From assembly GCA_030706405.1 (NCBI GenBank), contig JAUZOO010000010.1, positions 149,198 to 213,197 of the forward strand: a stretch of 64,000 bases of DNA, written 5' to 3'. The notes beneath the pieces are model-generated. The model saw nothing but the letters and a program-made list of their open reading frames with translations. It was not told the origin of the DNA and made no database searches. Position numbers and translations under genes: made by a program. Source of the DNA: Bacteroidota bacterium. Its GTDB lineage: Bacteria > Bacteroidota > Bacteroidia > Bacteroidales > JAAUTT01. The stretch's first letter is position 1. Every line of letters starts with the position of its first letter. Positions 16,896-26,201 of the stretch are shown here, piece by piece.

Positions 16896-19076
16896 ATGAA
16901 ACTACCAAGATTAAGCCTATTTCTTATTTTATTTTTATGGCTTACCAGTGTCCAGGCTCAAGTAACGCCGGTTTATTTAGACCCTTCCCAACCGGTTGAA
17001 ACTCGTGCTCGCGACCTGGTTTCGAAGATGACCCTCCAGGAAAAAGTTTTTCAGTTGATGAACGAAACTCCGGCGATTCCCCGCCTTAATATTCCTGCAT
17101 ACGACTGGTGGAACGAATGTCTCCACGGAGTTGCCCGTTCCGGCGTAGCTACCGTATTTCCACAGGCTATCGGACTAGGCGCCACCTTCGACCCCGACCT
17201 TATTTTTCGCGTAGGTACAGCGGTTTCCGACGAAGCTCGTGCCATGTACAATGCCTTTATCGACAACGGTTATCATCTTAAATATGGCGGACTGACTTTT
17301 TGGACTCCGAACATCAATATTTTTCGCGATCCACGTTGGGGCAGGGGACAGGAAACTTATGGAGAAGACCCTTTCCTTACAGCATCAATGGGCGTAGCTT
17401 TGGTAAAAGGACTTCAGGGTAACGACCCCAACTACTTAAAAGTTGCAGCCTGTGCCAAGCACTTTGCAGTACACAGCGGACCCGAAAGGCTTCGGCACGA
17501 GTTTAACGTCAAACCTACTGATAAAGATTTGAACGAGACTTACCTTCCAGCATTCAAAGCCCTTGTAGATGCGGGTGTGGAAGCTGTAATGTGTGCTTAC
17601 AACCGTACCAACGACCAACCGTGCTGCTCAAACAATTATCTTATAAATGATGTATTGCGAGGCAAGTGGGGATTTAAAGGACATATCGTAAGCGATTGCG
17701 GCGCTATCGGCGATTTTTTTCAGGGACATAAAGTTACCAGCAGTATTGAAGGAGCAGCAACAATGGCCCTGCAGCATGGGGTAAACCTTAACTGCGGCGA
17801 CGAATATGCTACCCTGGCCGAAGCTGTTAAAAAAGGAACGGTTGACGAAAAGCTTATCGATAACACGCTGGTAACGCTACTTAAAACTCGTTTTAAACTG
17901 GGCATGTTCGACCCAAAGGAAAAATGCCCGTACAATAGCATCAAAGCCGATGTAATTAACAGTCCCGAACACCGTCAGCTGGCACGCGAAGCAGCTTTAA
18001 AATCGATGGTTCTTCTTAAAAATAATGGAGCATTGCCATTGAAGAATAATCTTCCGCGCTACTATGTTACCGGGCCTAATGCCACCAGTATTGAAGTATT
18101 ACTTGGCAACTATTATGGTGTAAATAATAATCTATCGACTATTCTCGAAGGACTTGCATCACACGTTGGCCCCGGAAGTCAGCTCCAGTATAAGCCCGGA
18201 TGCCTTGCTGATCGCGATAATATTAACCCCATCGACTGGACAACCTCCGAAGTTAAAGCTTCCGATGCAACCATTGTGGTACTTGGATTATCGGGCTATC
18301 TTGAAGGCGAAGAAGGCGAATCATTGGCTTCTGCTCATTTTGGCGACCGTCTGGATTACAATATCCCCAAAAATCAGGTCGACTTTCTCCGCAATCTCCG
18401 TAAAAATACTACCAAGCCTATTATTGTTGTAGTAACCGGAGGCAGCCCGATGAATCTTAGTGAAGTACATGAACTGGCCGATGCCGTTCTGCTGGCATGG
18501 TATCCGGGCGAAGAAGGTGGAAACGCCGTTGCCGACATCATTTTTGGTAAAGTGTCCCCATCCGGAAAACTACCGGTAACCTTCCCTAAATCGCTCGACC
18601 AACTTCCGGCTTACGAGGATTATAACATGACAGGCCGTACCTACCGTTATATGACCGCCGAACCTATGTACCCCTTTGGCTATGGTTTGAGCTACGGACG
18701 GTTTGAATATTCCGGGCTAAAAGTTTCGTCTAATAAAATAAAGAAAAACCAGTCACTGAGCGCTGAAGTTACTGTTACCAATACCGGGAAATCAGTTTCA
18801 GATGAAGTGGTACAGCTTTATATCACCAGACCGGGGGCTAACAATCCGCTGTATTCATTGAAATCGGTTAAACGAATCAGCCTGAACCCGGGCGAATCCA
18901 CACAGGTAACATTCCCGATAACTCCCGAAATGCTTAGCGTTGTTAACGAAGTCGGTCAACAGGTATTATTGCCCGGAGACGTCAAGATCTGGGTGGGCGG
19001 TTCTCTTCCCGGTAAACGGAGTGAAGAACTCGGAATGCCCCAAGCCCAGAACATAACGGTGAATGTTTTGAAGTAA
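16896..19076 (+). CDS. GH3 beta-xylosidase (beta-glucosidase family)
   Basis: A 726-residue secreted enzyme with a signal peptide (first about 21 residues, ending VQAQ). It has the GH3 N-domain motif FWTPNINIFRDPRWGRGQET and the nucleophile in HIVSDCGAI (D267). The second alpha/beta domain contains AWYPGEEGGNAVADIIFG, and a fibronectin type III-like C-terminal domain starts near 610. The SDC form of the nucleophile motif is typical of xylosidase and arabinosidase GH3 members. It would release xylose from the ends of imported xylo-oligosaccharides, probably in the periplasm. It is the first full-size gene of the PUL, 60 bases after the small peptide, with susC 185 bases downstream. Exact substrate preference is inferred from context. 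Confidence 0.93.
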   Translation: MKLPRLSLFLILFLWLTSVQAQVTPVYLDPSQPVETRARDLVSKMTLQEKVFQLMNETPAIPRLNIPAYDWWNECLHGVARSGVATVFPQAIGLGATFDPDLIFRVGTAVSDEARAMYNAFIDNGYHLKYGGLTFWTPNINIFRDPRWGRGQETYGEDPFLTASMGVALVKGLQGNDPNYLKVAACAKHFAVHSGPERLRHEFNVKPTDKDLNETYLPAFKALVDAGVEAVMCAYNRTNDQPCCSNNYLINDVLRGKWGFKGHIVSDCGAIGDFFQGHKVTSSIEGAATMALQHGVNLNCGDEYATLAEAVKKGTVDEKLIDNTLVTLLKTRFKLGMFDPKEKCPYNSIKADVINSPEHRQLAREAALKSMVLLKNNGALPLKNNLPRYYVTGPNATSIEVLLGNYYGVNNNLSTILEGLASHVGPGSQLQYKPGCLADRDNINPIDWTTSEVKASDATIVVLGLSGYLEGEEGESLASAHFGDRLDYNIPKNQVDFLRNLRKNTTKPIIVVVTGGSPMNLSEVHELADAVLLAWYPGEEGGNAVADIIFGKVSPSGKLPVTFPKSLDQLPAYEDYNMTGRTYRYMTAEPMYPFGYGLSYGRFEYSGLKVSSNKIKKNQSLSAEVTVTNTGKSVSDEVVQLYITRPGANNPLYSLKSVKRISLNPGESTQVTFPITPEMLSVVNEVGQQVLLPGDVKIWVGGSLPGKRSEELGMPQAQNITVNVLK

Positions 19077-19261
19077 CGAAGAAGCAAACCGTTGAATATT
19101 GAAACATCAAACCATCATAACTCTAAAAAACTAACTAAAACTTAACCAGCCTATGACATAGCAGTATTACCACCGAATAGTATTCTGCTTCTGACAAAGC
19201 AGTGGAAACGTTGAATAAATAAACAGGAATAACATACATTTACTTTAAACCACTAACTTTT

Positions 19262-22200
19262 ATGAAAAAAAACAATTTATGGAAGAGTAAGGTGAACACT
19301 TATCCGGGAGCCCCAAATGTAACGCTTCGGTTTTTGTCCCTTTCTTTAATAGTCGGGCTACTATGCTTTAACACCTTTAACACCAGTGCAGCCAGTCTTA
19401 AAGCTGCCACAGGAAACTCTATCTGTGCCAAACAAGCACAAAAAATTACAGGAAAAGTTACTGATGCTTCCACAGGCGAAGGTCTTCCGGGAGTAAGCGT
19501 AATTATTGCAGGGACTACCTCTGGAGCATCTACCGATATTAACGGTAATTACCAGGTTGAAGTACCCAATGCATCTGCAAAATTGTCTTTTTCGTTTATC
19601 GGCTACACAACTCAGGTGGTTGAGGTTTCCGGAAAAAGCGTAATCAATATTCAGTTGGCCAGCGAATCCAAAAAACTTGAAGAAGTAGTGGTTGTTGGTT
19701 ATGGAACTCAAAAAAAGAGTGACGTTACCGGAGCTACCGTACGGGTGGATGAAAAAGCCCTTCGCGAAATACCTGCCGTCAATATGCAGGAAGCCCTTCA
19801 AGGACGTGCTGCAGGGGTAGAAATTCAAAGAATTGGAACCCAGCCGGGAGCCGGAGCTCAAATCCGCATTCGTGGAGAGCGTTCTATCCTTGGCTCAAAC
19901 GATCCTCTTATCGTTCTGGATGGAATTCCTTTTGAAGGCAACATCAATGACATCAACCAAAATGATATTGAGTCGGTTGTGGCTCTAAAAGATGCTTCTG
20001 CTACGGCTATTTACGGGTCCAGAGGTGCTAACGGGGTTATCCTTGTTTCCACTAAGAGAGGAAAAGCGGGAACTACTAAGTTTTCATACGTTGGATACTA
20101 TGGTGTTAGTTCTGTAGCACGCAAATATCCCGTATATAACGCGCAGGAATATCGTGCTATGCGAGATATATCGCCTTATACACAGGGTTATATGGCTGCA
20201 GAATTACAATCAATAGCTAATGGTACAAGTACCAACTGGCAAGACCTGATGTACCAAAATGGATATACCACCAACCATACGTTAACCGCTTCAGGGGGAA
20301 ATGAATACAACCAATTTTCAATTGGGGGCGATTACCTAAAACAAACTACCGTATTACCGGGTCAGGATTTTGCGCGCTATGCCTTACGTGCTACCGGAGA
20401 TTTTAAAGTAGGTCAGAAATTTAAAATTGGGTTAAATACGATGAACTCAGTAACGGTAAACAATGGGTCTCAATTTAACAACCCAATGTTCCCTATAATT
20501 TCGTTAAGTCCCTTGGAACCTGCATATAATGCTGATGGAACAATAAACAGAACTCCGGCAGGTAACCCCGATGAGACAGCTTCTCAATACAGCCCGTTAC
20601 TGTTAAAAAATAACAACAATAACTGGGTTGACAAAGTTCGCCGGCTTCACACATTTAACAGCTTATACGCTGAATACGAAATTATAAGAGGGCTGAAATA
20701 CCGTATGAATGTAGGACTCGATTTTCGTCAACAGGAAAATGACCAATTTCAGGGAGCAGACAGCTATTTCCGTCCAGGGAAAGGGAATACAGCAAGCGTT
20801 AACAATACCGAAGGATGGGGCTATACCGTTGAAAACCTGCTTACTTTTGAAAGAACTTTTGCTCAAAAACACAGAGTTTCATTTACCGGATTATATAGCA
20901 GACAGGAAGACCATACTCACAATACTTACATAAGCAAAGACTCCATTGATGCTGATTTTATAGAGTACTTCAACCTGGGGCAGTCGAATCAATCAACAAG
21001 TAACCTGCCAAACTATAGTGGGGGCGAGAGTTCGTGGGGATTGATCTCCTACATGGCCCGTGTAAACTATGCTTATGACGATAAATACCTTCTTACAGTT
21101 ACAGGTCGTATGGACGGCTCGTCGAGATTAGCAGAAGGGCATAAATGGCATCGGTATCCGGCGGTATCTGTGGGTTGGAATATCAGCAAGGAAGCTTTTA
21201 TGCAAAATATAAAAGAGATATCAAGCTTAAAACTTCGGGCCGGTTGGGGCGAAACATCAAACCAGGCAGTATCTCCGTATGCTTCGCTGGGCGGGCTGTC
21301 TAATTCTATAAGTACGAATGGAGTAAACCAACCTGTAAAGTATAATTACGGAACAAAGGTGGTAAGCGGATACTACGTAGCTTCTATCAAGAATCCCACA
21401 CTCGATTGGGAATATACCCGTACTGTAAATGTTGGTTTGGATTTTGGAATCTTAAATAACCGCATTACCGGTAGTGTTGAAGTATATAAAGCTAAGACTC
21501 ATGGAATTCTGTATAGCCAGAGTCTTCCGGCTTCTTCCGGAATCCCCAATTCGTACAATACCAATATTGGTAAAATGGAGAACAAAGGGTTAGAAATTAC
21601 AATTTCTTCTACCAATATCTCAACTCATGGCTTTACCTGGAGTACCGATCTTAACTTTTTCCTTAACCGTAATAAGTTAGTAAGTCTGCAATCCGGATTT
21701 ACAAAAAATATTAGCAATCAGTTGTTTGTAGGCCAGCCATTAACAGCTATTTACGATTATAATAAATTAGGAATTTGGCAAACCAGTGAAGCTGCCGAGG
21801 CTGCAAAATATGGACAGTTGCCGGGACAAATCAAAGTGGAAGACCTTAACCACGATGGTGTCATTGATCCGGATAACGACCGAAAAATTATCGGTTCCAG
21901 CGAAGCCAAATGGCAGGGAGGTATGACCAACCGGTTTTCTTACAAGGGTTTTGACTTTTCATTTGTTCTTTATACCCGTATGGGCGGAACTTTGATTAGC
22001 GGGGTACACATGCCTCAAGCCGCTTACTTAACCATGTTGAACGGCGTAAGGAATGGTTTGAAAGTAAATTATTGGACTCCAACCAATCCAACTAACGATT
22101 TTCCTATGCCATCAGCTACAATTACCCCTCCTAAAGCCACAACAGCTGCCTCTACTTTAGCTTATTATGATGCCAGCTTTGTAAAAGTAAGGAGTATTAA

Positions 22201-22459
22201 TTTTGGTTACACCCTTCCCAAGTCGCTTCTATCTAAATTCAAAATTGAAACGATTCGATTCTATGTGACCGCACAAAATCCATTCCTTCTTTATTCTCCC
22301 TATGTAAAAAAGGGTGGGGTCGATCCGGAACCTACCGGAACAGGCACCAATGGCTTTGTTAACAGCACAGGAGGAAACATTTCGTCGCGTGCCCTGACCA
22401 TTGCAGCTGCAACGCCTCCTCTTAAATCATTTCTCTTTGGGGTGAACCTAAATTTCTAA
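19262..22459 (+). CDS. SusC-like TonB-dependent outer-membrane transporter (xylan)
   Basis: The 1065-residue protein has an N-terminal export signal and a carboxypeptidase-regulatory-like domain starting KITGKVTDASTGEGLPGVSV (about 61-140). The SusC/RagA linker VVVGYGTQKKSDVTGA and the plug domain (LQGRAAGVEIQ, DASATAIYGSRGANGVI) follow, then a beta-barrel ending in an aromatic strand, VNLNF. It imports oligosaccharides through the outer membrane using TonB energy, together with the SusD-like protein encoded nine bases downstream. Length and motif order are normal. The surrounding xylanases indicate xylo-oligosaccharide as cargo. Confidence 0.97.
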   Translation: MKKNNLWKSKVNTYPGAPNVTLRFLSLSLIVGLLCFNTFNTSAASLKAATGNSICAKQAQKITGKVTDASTGEGLPGVSVIIAGTTSGASTDINGNYQVEVPNASAKLSFSFIGYTTQVVEVSGKSVINIQLASESKKLEEVVVVGYGTQKKSDVTGATVRVDEKALREIPAVNMQEALQGRAAGVEIQRIGTQPGAGAQIRIRGERSILGSNDPLIVLDGIPFEGNINDINQNDIESVVALKDASATAIYGSRGANGVILVSTKRGKAGTTKFSYVGYYGVSSVARKYPVYNAQEYRAMRDISPYTQGYMAAELQSIANGTSTNWQDLMYQNGYTTNHTLTASGGNEYNQFSIGGDYLKQTTVLPGQDFARYALRATGDFKVGQKFKIGLNTMNSVTVNNGSQFNNPMFPIISLSPLEPAYNADGTINRTPAGNPDETASQYSPLLLKNNNNNWVDKVRRLHTFNSLYAEYEIIRGLKYRMNVGLDFRQQENDQFQGADSYFRPGKGNTASVNNTEGWGYTVENLLTFERTFAQKHRVSFTGLYSRQEDHTHNTYISKDSIDADFIEYFNLGQSNQSTSNLPNYSGGESSWGLISYMARVNYAYDDKYLLTVTGRMDGSSRLAEGHKWHRYPAVSVGWNISKEAFMQNIKEISSLKLRAGWGETSNQAVSPYASLGGLSNSISTNGVNQPVKYNYGTKVVSGYYVASIKNPTLDWEYTRTVNVGLDFGILNNRITGSVEVYKAKTHGILYSQSLPASSGIPNSYNTNIGKMENKGLEITISSTNISTHGFTWSTDLNFFLNRNKLVSLQSGFTKNISNQLFVGQPLTAIYDYNKLGIWQTSEAAEAAKYGQLPGQIKVEDLNHDGVIDPDNDRKIIGSSEAKWQGGMTNRFSYKGFDFSFVLYTRMGGTLISGVHMPQAAYLTMLNGVRNGLKVNYWTPTNPTNDFPMPSATITPPKATTAASTLAYYDASFVKVRSINFGYTLPKSLLSKFKIETIRFYVTAQNPFLLYSPYVKKGGVDPEPTGTGTNGFVNSTGGNISSRALTIAAATPPLKSFLFGVNLNF

Positions 22460-22468
22460 TCTTAAAAA

Positions 22469-24313
22469 ATGTACGATATGAAAATTAAAAATAAAATATC
22501 AGCCACATTTATAGCTGTCATCACTTTAGCGACATTAGTCGCAGGGTGCAGCAACGATATATTGACTGAATCACCTTATACCAGTTTTACTACCGAATAT
22601 TTTAAAACTGCCGACGGGCTGCAAAATGGCGTCAATGCAGTTTATGCAGGTATGCGATACGACTATGGCCCTATGGGGGCTCTCGACATCTCAAATGTAG
22701 GAACGGATGAGTGGTCTTTTGGAGACCAGGGGCTCTCTGGCGATGTTTTCCAGGAAGGTACTTACATTACGACAAGTTCCGACGGCGCAATTCTTACTGC
22801 ATGGAATCGAAATTACTGGCACATTAATCTTTGCAATGCTATTCTTCAATACGCACCAGGGGTATCGATGAGCGAATCCGATAAGACTACTGCAATGGCT
22901 GAAGCCCACTATTTAAGGGCTCACCTTTATATGTGTCTTGTTGAACAATTCGGGGCAGTTCCGCTGAACCTTGGAGCTGGCGATTTGCAATTTAACACTA
23001 ACCCGTCAAGCGAATTTTTTAGATTGCCGGTTAACGACGTCCTTATTAAAGATTATAAGGCAATCATTTCAGATTTGATCTATGCCAGCCAAAACCTTCC
23101 GGATAAGAGACCTGTGGCTGCCTTCAAACTCTCGAAAGCTGCCGCCCTGCATTTACTTGCCAGAGCCTACCTTTTCCGTGGATATTCATCCGTTGCAAAA
23201 GTTTCTACCGACTTTGACAGTGCCTATTTCTATGCTAAAAAGTTGATTGATAACAGAGCTACTTATGGCTGCGATCTGCTTCAGGATTATGGCGATGTCC
23301 ATAAAGTTGGCAACGATTATAACCAGGAAGTTCTCTATTCAGTAGAGCGGTTGTCTCAAAACAATTCAGCGAATGAATACCAGGCTCCCAGCTCCGACTT
23401 TGCCAATAAGGTTAATATTGCCAATAACATGTTTAACTGTAATTACCAGCAACCTACGTTTAAAAACTCCAGTATTGGTTGTATTGATGGACGCCCCCTT
23501 CAATATGGACGTCCGTTGCGTCGCTACTGCCCCACTAAATGGCTATTAGATACAGCATTCGCTGAAAAGGCAAATGACAGTCGGTTTGACAATAGTTTTC
23601 GTACGGTATGGCTGGCAGCCTCAGTTAATGCTTCCGGGACATCGGCGTACACCACCTATGTAAATAACCTGACATCCCTTGGACTGGCAATTGGCGATAC
23701 TGCTATCGTATTATGCCCAACAGTAGATGCTTACAACGCACGTGTAGCGTATGCCAATGCTAAAAATAAGCGATATGCAATTTATGGGCCGAACCAGTTC
23801 TATAATCATGGGTACAACCAATTGAGCAATTTGGTTTTCCCGAATCTGAAAAAATACGACGACCCTAATCGTGCTAATTTCCAGGATGTTTCTGGCCGTC
23901 CCTTTATTGTTAGTAAATTATCTGAGACCTATCTGATTGCTGCTGAAGCTGCTTTGCAGGCAGGACATCCGGCCGATGCGGTTCCATTACTCAACACTAT
24001 TAGGGAAAGAGCAGCTTACCGGCCTGGGTTATCGGCAACCGACCTTGCAGCCCGGAAGCTCGCTATGGATATTGATGTTTCGAAAGTTACCCTCGATTTT
24101 ATTATGGACGAGCGTACCCGTGAACTTTGCGGAGAAAGCAAGCGCTGGCCCGATTTGGCGGTAAGAGGATTATTGGTACGCCGTGTAAAAGCGCATAACC
24201 CGGATGGGGCTACTAACGTCAAGGATTTTCATATGTTGAAACCTATTCCTTTGACCCAACTCGATGCTATTTCAGATCCTGATAAGGCAAAATATCAGAA
24301 TCCCGGATATTAA
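22469..24313 (+). CDS. SusD-like surface glycan-binding lipoprotein (xylan)
   Basis: The 614-residue product has a lipobox TLVAGC (Cys 27 from the first ATG; a second ATG three codons in is equally plausible). It has the RagB/SusD fold signatures: an N-terminal SPYTSFTTEYFKTADGLQNGVNAVYAGM, TPR-type repeats, and the C-terminal LSETYLIAAEAALQAG and DERTRELCGESKRWPDL. It caps the SusC barrel at the cell surface and captures the glycan. It is coupled to susC by a nine-base gap. A perfect 13-bp stem-loop follows before the xylanase gene. Confidence 0.97.
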   Translation: MYDMKIKNKISATFIAVITLATLVAGCSNDILTESPYTSFTTEYFKTADGLQNGVNAVYAGMRYDYGPMGALDISNVGTDEWSFGDQGLSGDVFQEGTYITTSSDGAILTAWNRNYWHINLCNAILQYAPGVSMSESDKTTAMAEAHYLRAHLYMCLVEQFGAVPLNLGAGDLQFNTNPSSEFFRLPVNDVLIKDYKAIISDLIYASQNLPDKRPVAAFKLSKAAALHLLARAYLFRGYSSVAKVSTDFDSAYFYAKKLIDNRATYGCDLLQDYGDVHKVGNDYNQEVLYSVERLSQNNSANEYQAPSSDFANKVNIANNMFNCNYQQPTFKNSSIGCIDGRPLQYGRPLRRYCPTKWLLDTAFAEKANDSRFDNSFRTVWLAASVNASGTSAYTTYVNNLTSLGLAIGDTAIVLCPTVDAYNARVAYANAKNKRYAIYGPNQFYNHGYNQLSNLVFPNLKKYDDPNRANFQDVSGRPFIVSKLSETYLIAAEAALQAGHPADAVPLLNTIRERAAYRPGLSATDLAARKLAMDIDVSKVTLDFIMDERTRELCGESKRWPDLAVRGLLVRRVKAHNPDGATNVKDFHMLKPIPLTQLDAISDPDKAKYQNPGY

Positions 24314-24348
24314 TTAATTGCAAAAGAACGATTTGTAAAACACAACAG

Positions 24349-24390
24349 GATTACGAAACCCTGTTACGAAAGCTTCTGGGTTTCGTAATC
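24349..24390 (+). terminator. intra-operon stem-loop after susD
   Basis: A perfect 13-bp stem (GATTACGAAACCC / GGGTTTCGTAATC) has no T-tract. It probably stabilises the upstream susCD transcript or partly attenuates the downstream xylanase gene. Confidence 0.7.
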
Positions 24391-24408
24391 TTCAAATAAA
24401 AATACAAC

Positions 24409-26028
24409 ATGATGAAAACAAAATTATTTGTTCCGATCATATTTCTTGGCCTGCTAGCCAATTTCTCATCCTGTGTTAAGCAGGATGCTGTAAATGTTTT
24501 GGCTGAAGGGAATTTTGCTGATACTACGGGTACGCTAAAAGGCAACTCTTCATTTCCAATTGGCTTTGGCATCGATTATACTCCATTTTTAAATAATGCT
24601 AGGTACAAAACTATAGTAGCCAGAGAAGGAAGTTCCGTAACCTTCGGGTATCATATGAAACACGGTGCTTTGGTTCAAAACGATGGATCTATTGACTTTA
24701 CCAAAGCCGATGCTTTATATAATGCAGCAACTGCTGCCGGTCTTGAAGTTTATGGCCATACATTGGGATGGCACTCGAACCAGAATGCGACTTACCTGAA
24801 AAATTATGCCAAAATTGTTATACCGGCATCTACAGAGCTCTTGTCAAATCCTGGGTTTGAAACCACTAACAGTTCGTTGTTTGCTAATTGGTCTGTTTTG
24901 AATACCAGTCTCGGAACTTTCTCAGCAGCTACAGGGGCTAATGTACACGCTGGCAGTTACGCTTTAAAATGCGCAGTAACAACAGCCGGCAGCAGCTGGA
25001 AAATGCAAATTTTAAGTGATGCGGCATCTGTCTCGTCTAGTAAAACCTATACCGTATCGTTTTTCATTAAAGCAGATGCAGCCACAACAATCCAGTTTGA
25101 ACTTAGAAATAACGATGCTTCTTCAACGGTTCAATATGTAGGAAGCCAGAATGTATCCACCGGGTGGAGTCAGATTACCTACAATTACACACCCAAGAAC
25201 ACTACCTTAGCTATTGCATTTGACCTTGGAGCCACTGCCACCAATTATTACATTGATGATGTAAGTATCAAAGAAGCTGTTACAGCTCCATCCGGAGCTC
25301 AGGTTGCAGCCCTATTGGATGCAGCGTTGAACGATTTCATTACCAAAACCGTTACCCATTATAAAGGGGAAGTTAAGGCTTGGGATGTAATCAACGAAAT
25401 TTTGGCCGACAATGGAGCCATTCGTAACAACAGTAATACCGACACAAAACCTGCTGATGTGTTGGTTTGGTCAAACTACCTGGGTAAAAGTTTTGGTGTA
25501 AAAGCGTTTACTTATGCCCATGCCGCCGACCCAAGTGCTTTGTTATTTATTAACGATTATGCACTGGAATCCAACAATGCTAAGGTCGACTCTCTGGTTG
25601 CCTACGTAAATTACCTTAAAGCTAACGGAGTTCAGGTTGATGGTATTGGAACCCAAATGCACATCAATATCAACACTTCTTATGCCGGTATTGATAATGC
25701 ATTCCAAAAACTGGCAGCAACAGGCCTGAAGGTGCGTATTTCGGAATTGGATGTTTGTGCCAATCCATTAGCAAAGCCCAATTTTCTTACTGCTTATACA
25801 AAATATGCTTATGATTATCAAGCTAATATGTATAAATATGTTGTTGATTCTTACATAAAAAATGTACCGGCAGCCCAAAGGTATGGAGTGACCATTTGGG
25901 GTGTTGACGATCCGGAAAGTTGGATTATTGTTAGTCAGGGAAAGGTTGATGCTCCGTTGCTTTTTGACAAGAATTTTGCTAAAAAGCCTGCTTATTCAGG
26001 AGTATTAAAGGCTCTTCAAGCTAAATAA
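24409..26028 (+). CDS. surface GH10 endo-beta-1,4-xylanase with inserted CBM-like domain
   Basis: A 539-residue lipoprotein (lipobox region NFSSC, Cys 22). The GH10 barrel starts near 43 and is interrupted at about 142-290 by a beta-sandwich of the CBM4/9/22 type (SNPGFETTNSSLFANW to YYIDDVSIKE). It resumes with HYKGEVKAWDVINE. Catalytic residues are acid/base E330 in WDVINE and nucleophile E446 in RISELDV. A CBM inserted in the barrel is a known arrangement in surface xylanases of Bacteroidota PULs. It would cut xylan outside the cell into pieces for SusCD. It ends the first transcript segment, since two hairpins follow. Confidence 0.95.
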   Translation: MMKTKLFVPIIFLGLLANFSSCVKQDAVNVLAEGNFADTTGTLKGNSSFPIGFGIDYTPFLNNARYKTIVAREGSSVTFGYHMKHGALVQNDGSIDFTKADALYNAATAAGLEVYGHTLGWHSNQNATYLKNYAKIVIPASTELLSNPGFETTNSSLFANWSVLNTSLGTFSAATGANVHAGSYALKCAVTTAGSSWKMQILSDAASVSSSKTYTVSFFIKADAATTIQFELRNNDASSTVQYVGSQNVSTGWSQITYNYTPKNTTLAIAFDLGATATNYYIDDVSIKEAVTAPSGAQVAALLDAALNDFITKTVTHYKGEVKAWDVINEILADNGAIRNNSNTDTKPADVLVWSNYLGKSFGVKAFTYAHAADPSALLFINDYALESNNAKVDSLVAYVNYLKANGVQVDGIGTQMHININTSYAGIDNAFQKLAATGLKVRISELDVCANPLAKPNFLTAYTKYAYDYQANMYKYVVDSYIKNVPAAQRYGVTIWGVDDPESWIIVSQGKVDAPLLFDKNFAKKPAYSGVLKALQAK

Positions 26029-26073
26029 GTGAATCATTTCATAGTAGTTGTAATTAGTTTTCATTTGTAAGCT

Positions 26074-26132
26074 GCTGCCCGGTGAAAAGCCGGGCAGCTT
26101 TAAACGGATTATTATGTACTAATAATCCGTTT
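26074..26132 (+). terminator. double hairpin, terminator/processing site
   Basis: GCTGCCCGG / CCGGGCAGC (26074-26098) is followed at once by a perfect 13-bp stem AAACGGATTATTA / TAATAATCCGTTT (26102-26132). They separate the susCD-xylanase genes from the enzyme genes downstream. Confidence 0.75.
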
Positions 26133-26201
26133 ATTCTATCACCTTCTTCTGTTTTATGCCCCGAGACTTATTCTTCAAAATCAAATTTAAATTATGGGTT
26201 T

